From positions 124,001 to 188,000 of the forward strand of contig NZ_CANKYH010000008.1 of NCBI RefSeq assembly GCF_947487915.1: a stretch of DNA of 64,000 nt, read 5' to 3'. The stretch comes from an uncultured Serinicoccus sp. Lineage in GTDB: Bacteria > Actinomycetota > Actinomycetes > Actinomycetales > Dermatophilaceae. Under the pieces are notes generated by a model, which was given only the letters and a program-made list of their open reading frames with translations, ran no database searches and had not been told where the DNA came from. A program made the position numbers and the translations under genes. Positions 57,733 to 64,000 of this stretch are shown piece after piece. The stretch's first letter is position 1. Every line of letters starts with the position of its first letter.

Positions 57733-59262
57733 ATGATCCTGCGAGGACTCGCCCTGTCCATGCTGCCTGCCTCCGCGCCCACCAGCACCCCCGACCCGCA
57801 CTCGGTCCGTGCCGCGCTGCGCTCCCCGGCGCGCCTGCGCACCGAGATCCTCGCCGGCCTCGTCGTGGCCCTGGCCCTCATCCCCGAGGCCATCTCCTTC
57901 TCGGTCATCGCCGGCGTCGACCCTCGGGTCGGGCTGTTCGCCTCCTTCACCATGGCGGTGACCATCGCCGTGGTCGGCGGCCGCCGCGCCATGATCTCGG
58001 CGGCGACCGGGGCGATCGCCCTGGTCATCGCCCCGGTGATGGCGCAGCACGGCCTCGACTACCTCATCGCGACCGTGCTCCTCGCCGGTCTGCTCCAGAT
58101 CGTGCTGTCGGTGGCGGGTGTCGCCCGGCTCATGCGCTTCATCCCGCGCATGGTCATGGTCGGCTTCGTCAACGCCCTGGCCATCCTCATCTTCCTGGCG
58201 CAGATCCCCTACCTCGTCGGTGTGCCGTGGCTGGTCTACCCGTTGGTCGGGCTGGGGATCGCCGTCATGGTCCTGCTGCCCCGGGCGACCACGGCCGTCC
58301 CGGCACCGCTCGTCGCGATCGTGCTCATCACCGGCATGGCGCTGCTCGCCGGCTGGCGGCTGCCCGACGTCGGTGACGAGGGCCAGCTGCCCGACAGCCT
58401 GCCCGCGTTCTTCGTCCCCGACGTCCCGCTGACGTGGGAGACGCTGCAGATCATCGGCCCCTACGCCCTGGCCATGGCCCTGGTCGGGCTCATGGAGTCG
58501 CTCATGACCGCCAAGCTGGTCGACGACATCACCGAGACCGGCTCGGACAAGACCCGGGAGGGCTGGGGACAGGGGGTCGCCAACCTCGTCACCGGGGCCT
58601 TCGGCGGCATGGGTGGCTGCGCGATGATCGGCCAGACGATGGTCAACGTCCGGGTCTCCGGCGCCCGCACCCGCATCTCGACCTTCCTCGCCGGGGTCTT
58701 CCTGCTGGTCCTCGTGGTGGCCCTCGGGGACGTCGTCGCCTCCATCCCCATGGCCGCCCTGGTGGCCGTGATGATCATGGTCGCGGTCGCCACCTTCGAC
58801 TGGCACTCCATCGCCCCCGCGACCCTGCGGCGGATGCCCAAGAGCGAGAACCTCGTCATGCTCGCCACCGTCGGCACGACGATCGCCACGCACAACCTGG
58901 CGATCGGCGTCGTCGTCGGGGTGCTGACCGCCATGGTCGTCTTCGCCCGCCGGGTCGCGCACTTCACCCAGGTGGTCCGGGTGGAGGGCGGCGACGCGGG
59001 GACGGCGCGCTACCGCGTGGTCGGAGAGCTCTTCTTCGCCTCCAGCAACGACCTGGTGCACCAGTTCGACTACGCCGGCGACCCGCAGACCGTCGTCATC
59101 GACATGAGCGACTCGCACATCTGGGACGCCTCGACGGTCGCCGCGCTGGACGCCATCGAACGCCGGTATGCCGCGCACGGCACCACGGTCCAGATCGAGG
59201 GGCTCAACGACGCCAGCCGCGCCCGCCACCAGCAGCTCGCCGGGCACCTCGGGAGCATGTAG
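57733..59262 (+). CDS. SulP-family anion transporter with STAS domain
   Basis: 509 residues. The SulP core (LVVALALIPEAISFSVIAGVDPRVGLFASF near residue 45; GGCAMIGQTMVNVRVSGARTR near 295) has about 12-14 helices in the UraA-like fold. The C-terminal STAS domain runs from about 420 (DDLVHQF; VVIDMSDSHIWDASTVAALD). SulP proteins carry sulfate, bicarbonate or dicarboxylates with Na+ or H+; this branch resembles bicarbonate/sulfate permeases and the ion is not certain. TAGACT at 57662-57667 is a candidate -10. A second in-frame ATG at 57760 could be the true start. Confidence 0.9.
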   Translation: MILRGLALSMLPASAPTSTPDPHSVRAALRSPARLRTEILAGLVVALALIPEAISFSVIAGVDPRVGLFASFTMAVTIAVVGGRRAMISAATGAIALVIAPVMAQHGLDYLIATVLLAGLLQIVLSVAGVARLMRFIPRMVMVGFVNALAILIFLAQIPYLVGVPWLVYPLVGLGIAVMVLLPRATTAVPAPLVAIVLITGMALLAGWRLPDVGDEGQLPDSLPAFFVPDVPLTWETLQIIGPYALAMALVGLMESLMTAKLVDDITETGSDKTREGWGQGVANLVTGAFGGMGGCAMIGQTMVNVRVSGARTRISTFLAGVFLLVLVVALGDVVASIPMAALVAVMIMVAVATFDWHSIAPATLRRMPKSENLVMLATVGTTIATHNLAIGVVVGVLTAMVVFARRVAHFTQVVRVEGGDAGTARYRVVGELFFASSNDLVHQFDYAGDPQTVVIDMSDSHIWDASTVAALDAIERRYAAHGTTVQIEGLNDASRARHQQLAGHLGSM

Positions 59263-59269
59263 CCGCAGG

Positions 59270-60427
59270 TCACCCGGAGGTCGGGTCCACCCAGGCGGTG
59301 AAGACAGGGATCCCGTGCCAGGCCGCCCCGCCCCGGCCGGTGTCCAGGGCGACCGCGACGACGGCGTGCGGACGGTCCAGCCGCAGGTGGATGCGGCGGA
59401 CGAGCACCTCCTGCTCCTGCGGCATCCCGGTGGCCCGCACCCCCATGCCGGTGACGGCGGCCGCCTCGAACCCGGTGGCGGAGTAGGCGGCGACCGCGGC
59501 CTGCCGGGCCTCGGTCTCGGCGGGTTGCTCCTCGGGGCTGACGTAGCGCGCCAGGGACGCCAGCGCGGTGGCGAAGCCCGGGGCGTCGGCCAGGTCGTGC
59601 TGCGAGGTCAGCCGCCAGGACGGCACCCATCCGCTCCACTCCTCGACGACGTCCTGGAAGGCGGCGCGGACCTCCCGGTGCTCGCTCACCGTCCAGGCGT
59701 GGCCGTCCTCGACCACCTCGACGGCCGCGGGCAGCCGGGGAGAGGCCAGCCCGGCCGCGACCTCGTGCGCCGCGGCGACCACCTGCTCCCGCGGGACCCC
59801 GGGGTCCGCGACGACGCTGACCACCGTCAGCCCGGAGGTCGTCGTCGGGGCGATGACCCCGACCGGCCCGGCAGCCGCGGTCCGGACCACCAGGTGGCGC
59901 GCGGTCGCCGCGTCGGTGCCGAGGCCACCGTCGTCGAGCTCCTCGAGCGGGGCGCGCCAGGAGATCCTGGTGGCCAGCGCGGAGGCCAGCACGAGCCGGG
60001 TCAGCTCGGTGATCTCCAGCGGGAAGGTCTCGATGAGACCGCCGGTGCGCTCGGCCGCCCACCCGTCGGCCCCGGCCTGGTCGGGCAGGGGGCCGTCCTC
60101 GACCGCGCCCGGCACCGCCCAGTCGGCGAAGCCCGCCGTGAGCGCCGTGGCGTCGGCCCACCGCGCCACCGCCGTCGTCACCGCCGGGTGCGGGTCCGCG
60201 AGCAGGGCGGCCAGCGTCGTCGCCGCCTCGCCCGCCGGGAGCCCGAGCTCCTCCTCGAGGAGGGCGCGGTCCGCCGGCTCCGCCTGGTCGGCGACGAGCG
60301 CGAGCAGTAGCCACGCCCCGAGCCCGGACCCCACGCCCGGGCCGGCGACGACGTCGGAGTCGAAGCGCACGGCATACCGGCGGACGGCGGATGCCGGCCC
60401 GGTGGCCCTGCCCATGTCGGTGTCCAT
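59270..60427 (-). CDS. serpin-family protease inhibitor homologue
   Basis: 385 residues, the size of a serpin core. Three serpin landmarks are visible. SGLGAWLLLALVADQA near residue 38 corresponds to the helix-B serine region. WAAERTGGLIETFPLEITELTRLVLASALATRISWRAPL near 125-165 corresponds to the family block around N-x-x-V-x-x-x-T-x-x-x-I, followed by the conserved strand and Trp. The hinge ATGFEAAAVTG near 330 fits the reactive-loop hinge (G-x-E-A-A-A-x-T at P15-P8). The C-terminal WHGIPVFTAWVDP matches the closing strand. No signal peptide is seen, so it should act inside the cell. P1 would fall about seven residues after the hinge Thr; the protease target is unknown. Start taken at the ATG at 60425-60427. 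Confidence 0.68.
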   Translation of the reverse strand: MDTDMGRATGPASAVRRYAVRFDSDVVAGPGVGSGLGAWLLLALVADQAEPADRALLEEELGLPAGEAATTLAALLADPHPAVTTAVARWADATALTAGFADWAVPGAVEDGPLPDQAGADGWAAERTGGLIETFPLEITELTRLVLASALATRISWRAPLEELDDGGLGTDAATARHLVVRTAAAGPVGVIAPTTTSGLTVVSVVADPGVPREQVVAAAHEVAAGLASPRLPAAVEVVEDGHAWTVSEHREVRAAFQDVVEEWSGWVPSWRLTSQHDLADAPGFATALASLARYVSPEEQPAETEARQAAVAAYSATGFEAAAVTGMGVRATGMPQEQEVLVRRIHLRLDRPHAVVAVALDTGRGGAAWHGIPVFTAWVDPTSG

Positions 60428-60509
60428 GGGTCCGATCCTGGCACCTGCCGCGCGGCTGCGTCGGCGGCATAGGCTCGGTGCTGACGGCCCGACCCCGAGG
60501 AGCAGCCTG

Positions 60510-62306
60510 ATGCGCAACCCGGTCCAGGACTACCTGGAGCACATCGTCGACCAGTGTGGCGCCGCCGGAGGCGAGGTCGCGGCCTACATCCCCGAGCTCG
60601 CGGCCGCCGACCCGGACCGGTTCGCGCTGTGCCTCGCGACCGTGGACGGCCAGGTCTACGAGGTGGGGCAGGCCGAGCACCGCTTCAGCATCCAGTCGAT
60701 CTCCAAGCCCTTCACGTATGCCCTCGGGCTGCACGACCAGGGCCTCGAGACGGTGGCGCGCAAGGTCGACGTCGAGCCCTCCGGCGATGCCTTCAACGAG
60801 ATCAGCCTGGCCCCGGGCAGCGGCCGGCCGAAGAACCCCATGATCAACGCGGGCGCGATCACCGCGACCTCGCTCGTCGGGGGGGAGGACGGGCAGGAGC
60901 GGTTCGGGCGGGCCCTGGACTGGTTCGGCGCCTTCGCCGGGCGTGAGCTCGAGGTGGACGAGGCGGTCTACGGCTCCGAGCTGGCCACGGCGCACCGCAA
61001 CCGCGCCATCGCCCACATGCTCCGGGAGTTCGAGATCCTCGAGGACGACCCGGAGGAGGTGCTGGCGCGCTACGTCCGGCAGTGCTCCATCGCCGTCGAC
61101 ACCCGCGACCTCGCGCTGATGGCCGCGACGATGGCCAACGGCGGGCGGCAGCCGCGGACCGGACGGCAGCTGCTCGAGGCCCACCTCGTGGAGCACGTGC
61201 TCTCGGTGATGACGACGTGCGGCATGTACGACGCCGCCGGTGACTGGGTGAGCGCGGTGGGTATGCCTGCCAAGAGCGGGGTGAGCGGCGGCATCATCGG
61301 CGTCCTGCCGGGCCAGGTCGGGGTCGCGGTCTTCTCGCCGCGGCTGGACGCGCACGGCAACAGCGCCCGGGGGGTGGCGCTCTTCGAGCGGATGTCGCGG
61401 GACATGGAGATGCACCTCATGCACGTCAGCCGGGGGTCGCGCAGCGCCTTGCGCAGCAGCTACTCGCTGCAGACCGCGCGCTCGCGGACCCGGTGGCAGG
61501 GCGCCGACGAGGAGGTGCTCGACCGCGTCGCCGGTCGAGCCCGGGTCTACGAGCTGCACGGCGACCTGCTCTTCTCCGGTGCCGAGTCGGTGGCCCGGAC
61601 CGTCGTGGAGGACGCCCCCGAGGTGGCGGTCTTCGACCTCACCCAGGTCAACGAGATCGCGCAGGTGAGCCGGGTGACCCTGCTGGCGCTGCGGGACCGG
61701 CTGCGCGAGGTCGGAGCAGAGGCGGTGGCCGTCGACCCGGCCGGGGTCTTCCCCGACCCGGACGCGGGGACCGAGCTCGCGTCGCCGATCTTCCCCGACC
61801 TGGCCTCGGCGGTGGAGTGGTGCGAGCGCGAGCTCATCCGCGCGCATTGCGGGCCCCGCCCGGAGCCGGACCCGGTCGAGGACCACCCGCTGATGCGGGA
61901 CCTCGAGGCGTCGGCGGCCGAGGCGGTGCGCGCGGCGATGACCCGCCGGGTGGTGCCGGACGGGGAGACGGTCCTCGAGGCCGGCGGCCCGTTCGCCGGG
62001 GTGCACCTCATCGTGCGCGGTCGCGCCGAGGCGCTCGGGACGGGGCCGGACGGGCAGTCGGTGACGCTCGTGACCATGGGCCCCGGGACGTCCTTCGGGG
62101 AGCTGGCCCTGGGGACCGACGGCGAGCAGCAGACGACGATCCGGGCGGTCGAGGAGCTGGAGCTGCTCGTGCTCACGGCGGAGGACCTCGCCCGGCTCGC
62201 CGACGAGGACCCGGTGGTCGGGGTCCAGGTGTGGCGCGCCATCGCCCGCGACGGCTACCGCGTCGCCGACCGTGCCCTGCGCCGCGGCGCCATCCGCGCC
62301 CGCTGA
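60510..62306 (+). CDS. glsA: class A glutaminase fused to STAS and cyclic-nucleotide-binding domains
   Basis: 598 residues. Residues 1-310 are a beta-lactamase-fold glutaminase: Ser63-x-x-Lys66 in FSIQSISKPFTYALGL, NPMINAGAI near 110 and AKSGVSGGIIGVLPG near 255. It hydrolyses glutamine to glutamate and ammonia. A STAS domain (residues ~340-440, FDLTQVNEIAQVSRVTLLAL) and a cNMP-binding domain (residues ~480-590, RVVPDGETVLEAGGPFAG; GPGTSFGELALG with the phosphate-binding Glu) are fused downstream, implying control by a nucleotide or partner. The three-domain form occurs in other actinobacteria. The ATG at 60510 follows GAGGAGCAG. Confidence 0.93.
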   Translation: MRNPVQDYLEHIVDQCGAAGGEVAAYIPELAAADPDRFALCLATVDGQVYEVGQAEHRFSIQSISKPFTYALGLHDQGLETVARKVDVEPSGDAFNEISLAPGSGRPKNPMINAGAITATSLVGGEDGQERFGRALDWFGAFAGRELEVDEAVYGSELATAHRNRAIAHMLREFEILEDDPEEVLARYVRQCSIAVDTRDLALMAATMANGGRQPRTGRQLLEAHLVEHVLSVMTTCGMYDAAGDWVSAVGMPAKSGVSGGIIGVLPGQVGVAVFSPRLDAHGNSARGVALFERMSRDMEMHLMHVSRGSRSALRSSYSLQTARSRTRWQGADEEVLDRVAGRARVYELHGDLLFSGAESVARTVVEDAPEVAVFDLTQVNEIAQVSRVTLLALRDRLREVGAEAVAVDPAGVFPDPDAGTELASPIFPDLASAVEWCERELIRAHCGPRPEPDPVEDHPLMRDLEASAAEAVRAAMTRRVVPDGETVLEAGGPFAGVHLIVRGRAEALGTGPDGQSVTLVTMGPGTSFGELALGTDGEQQTTIRAVEELELLVLTAEDLARLADEDPVVGVQVWRAIARDGYRVADRALRRGAIRAR

Positions 62307-62520
62307 GCCGCACGCTCGTCCCCGGTACCGGACGCGCGGTCGTGACGCGACGCGCGGTCGTGCGGCGGCCGGTTGTCCACAGACGGTGCACAAGGTGTGG
62401 AGAACGACACCCGTGTAACTTCCGCTGGCGGGCTGGCTGCCCTCGGAGCGATGAGAGATGCCGCCCGGCAGGGTCCACCATCAGAGACCACCAGCGCAGG
62501 GCACACAGACGGGGAGAAGC

Positions 62521-63627
62521 ATGAGCGACCTGACCGATCTCGTCGAACGACACGTGCGCGAGGGCGCAGCACCGGGGATCGTGGCCGCGCTCGGTGATGC
62601 CGGGGGACACCTCGAGGTCGCGGCGGCCGGCGACCTCGACACCGACGCCGTCGTCCGCATCCAGTCGATGACCAAGCCGGTCGTGGCCGTCGCCGCCCTG
62701 CGCCTCGTCGCGCGCGGCAGGCTCGGCCTGGACGACCCCGTCGACCGCTGGCTGCCCGAGCTCGCCGACCGTCGGGTCCTGCGCGCCCCCGGTGCGGCGG
62801 TGGACGACACCGTCGACGCCGACAGCCCGATCACGGTGCGGCACCTGCTCACCTGTACGAGCGGCTACGGCGTGGTCCTGGACGACACACCGCTCCGCCG
62901 GGCGATGGCCGACGCCGGGGTCGAGGCCGGCCCCGAGCCGGTCGCGCTCACGGCCGACGAGTGGCTGGCGGCGCTCGCGAGCCTGCCGCTGGTCGCGCAG
63001 CCGGGGCGGACGTGGCGCTACCACCACTCCTTCGGCGTCCTCGGGATCCTGCTCTCCCGGGTCGCCCAGCGGCCGCTCGGCGAGCACCTGCGCGACGACC
63101 TCCTGCTCCCCCTCGGCATGACCGACACCGGGTATGCCGTCCCCGCCGCCCGCGCGCACCGGCTTCCCGCGGCATACCGTCGGCTGGAGGACGGCGGGTT
63201 CGTGCAGGTCGAACCGGCCGGCGCCGGTCACTACGTCGCCGGGCAGACCGCCGACCGCAGCCACGACGAGCTGGTCTCGACCCTCGCGGACTACGCCGCC
63301 TTCGCCCGGATGCTGGCGGCCGGGGGCGTGCACGAGGGCGCGCAGGTCGTCGACCCCGAGCTGCTCGCCGCTCTGCGCACCGACCAGGTGCCGGCCGCCG
63401 CCAAGGACCCGGCGGGCTTCTTCCCCGGTTTCTGGGAGAGCTCGGGCTGGGGCTACGGCGTGGGCCTCGAGGTGGGCGGCGAGCACGCCGGACGGTTCGG
63501 CTGGTCCGGCGGCCTCGGCACGGACTTCTGGGTCGACCCCGACACCGGCAGGTATGCCGTGCTCCTCACCCAGGTGGAGATGGGCCCGGCGGCCTTCCTG
63601 CTGCTGGCCGACGTGCAGACCCTCTGA
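62521..63627 (+). CDS. serine hydrolase of the beta-lactamase fold
   Basis: 368 residues. The SxxK nucleophile is Ser49-Lys52 in RIQSMTKPVVAVAAL; the Tyr of the YxN-like motif is in TWRYHHSFGVLG near 185. HLLTCTSGYGVVL near 115 is the class C block, and the C-terminal GWSGGLGTDFWVDPD replaces the KTG motif with SGG. No signal peptide is evident. These are usually esterases or peptidases. GGGGAG precedes the ATG at 62521. A perfect DnaA-box-like TTGTCCACA (62373-62381) is in the 214-bp gap upstream. Not closely similar to the hydrolase at 41191. Confidence 0.85.
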   Translation: MSDLTDLVERHVREGAAPGIVAALGDAGGHLEVAAAGDLDTDAVVRIQSMTKPVVAVAALRLVARGRLGLDDPVDRWLPELADRRVLRAPGAAVDDTVDADSPITVRHLLTCTSGYGVVLDDTPLRRAMADAGVEAGPEPVALTADEWLAALASLPLVAQPGRTWRYHHSFGVLGILLSRVAQRPLGEHLRDDLLLPLGMTDTGYAVPAARAHRLPAAYRRLEDGGFVQVEPAGAGHYVAGQTADRSHDELVSTLADYAAFARMLAAGGVHEGAQVVDPELLAALRTDQVPAAAKDPAGFFPGFWESSGWGYGVGLEVGGEHAGRFGWSGGLGTDFWVDPDTGRYAVLLTQVEMGPAAFLLLADVQTL

Positions 63628-63700
63628 GCACCGCGGTGCCTCCGGTCCGGAGCGGCGAGCTCGGGACGGGGCACCGGCAGGCGGGCCGGAGCCCGGCCCG

Positions 63701-64000
63701 CTACCCCTGGGCGACGCCGTAGACGTGCTCCACCCGGAGCCGGACGACGAGGCGCCGGTCAGCCACCATCGCCCGGCGGTAGTCGTCCCAGTCGGGGTGC
63801 TCGCCCTGGGCGTCGCGGTAGAGCGCGACGAGCTCCTCCACCGTGGCGTCGTGCTCGTCCTGCGCGGTCGGCGAGAGCTCCACCGTGCCCTGGGCCACGG
63901 CGTACGACCAGCCGCTGGCGCTGGTGACGAAGAGGCTGGAGCGCGGGTCGCGGCGCAGGTTGGCGACCTTGGCCCGACCGTCGGTGGTGGAGACCCGGAC
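63701..64000 (-). CDS. PPOX-class F420-dependent oxidoreductase, N-terminus off the window
   Basis: The last 99 residues are visible. VSTTDGRAKVANLRRDPR, FVTSASGWSYAVAQGTVEL and a C-terminal YRRAMVADRRLVVRLRVEHVYG are typical of the pyridoxamine-5-phosphate-oxidase-fold enzymes that use F420 in actinobacteria. It is a split-barrel protein that reduces a small substrate or sequesters F420. Convergent with the hydrolase gene; no terminator obvious in the 73-bp gap. The start lies beyond base 64000. Confidence 0.8.
   Translation of the reverse strand, partial: VRVSTTDGRAKVANLRRDPRSSLFVTSASGWSYAVAQGTVELSPTAQDEHDATVEELVALYRDAQGEHPDWDDYRRAMVADRRLVVRLRVEHVYGVAQG

Overview
The window is high-G+C (about 70-72% by eye), gene-dense actinobacterial chromosome with no rRNA, tRNA, CRISPR array or insertion sequence that I can recognise. 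Gene order (rpsF-ssb-rpsR-rplI, then a MATE transporter and dnaB), F420-dependent enzymes, an MT0933-type protein and a glutaminase-STAS-cNMP fusion point to the Micrococcales. Intrasporangiaceae or Ornithinimicrobiaceae (Serinicoccus/Ornithinimicrobium-like) is my best guess, with low certainty at genus level.

Region by region. (1) 1-11.2 kb is a cell-surface polysaccharide block: two related glycosyltransferases, a TupA-like ATP-grasp ligase, two tandem membrane O-acyltransferases with SGNH domains, and a UDP-glucose 6-dehydrogenase. (2) 11.4-13.3 kb is the ribosomal/SSB operon, closed by a strong terminator and followed by a 61-62 bp tandem repeat. (3) 14.7-21.0 kb is a complete Mrp cation/proton antiporter operon (A/B fused, then C to G), followed by a membrane-anchored patatin-like hydrolase. 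(4) 24.2-29.1 kb holds a MATE exporter, an Hsp20 gene with a perfect CIRCE operator, and a remarkable dnaB. (5) 29.1-42.2 kb is mixed: a BASS/ACR3-like transporter, a GNAT, a phosphotransferase, an XRE-cupin regulator divergent from a CxxC flavoenzyme-methyltransferase fusion, an ECF42-type sigma factor (frameshifted) with its YCII/DGPF partner, an MFS transporter, a TetR/SDR pair, a RelA/SpoT-like synthetase, an alcohol dehydrogenase and a beta-lactamase-fold hydrolase. (6) 42.2-47.9 kb is an oxidative-stress group: SDR, large-subunit catalase, glutathione peroxidase-like protein, MT0933 protein and LLM flavoenzyme. (7) 48.1-53.6 kb is a betaine-type N-demethylation operon (Rieske oxygenase, ferredoxin reductase, DgcA-like flavoprotein) with a divergent LysR. 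(8) 53.6-64 kb has a LysR/EamA pair, SRPBCC proteins, a SulP transporter, a serpin, glutaminase, a serine hydrolase and a partial PPOX/F420 protein.

The most unusual locus is dnaB. Its Walker A motif is interrupted by a 141-residue mini-intein with the class 3 W/C/T signature. The last ~100 codons fall to about 54% G+C while keeping the conserved DnaB sequence. The final 13 codons and stop recur in degenerate form about 930 bp downstream, beyond a single gene of unknown function. This looks like an integrative element that targeted the 3' end of dnaB and supplied a recoded replacement tail.

A second, window-wide signal is the octamer GGTATGCC/GGCATACC. I found at least 31 exact copies where base composition predicts about two. 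They occur in every reading frame and also between genes, and are absent from the foreign-looking dnaB tail and the gene next to it.
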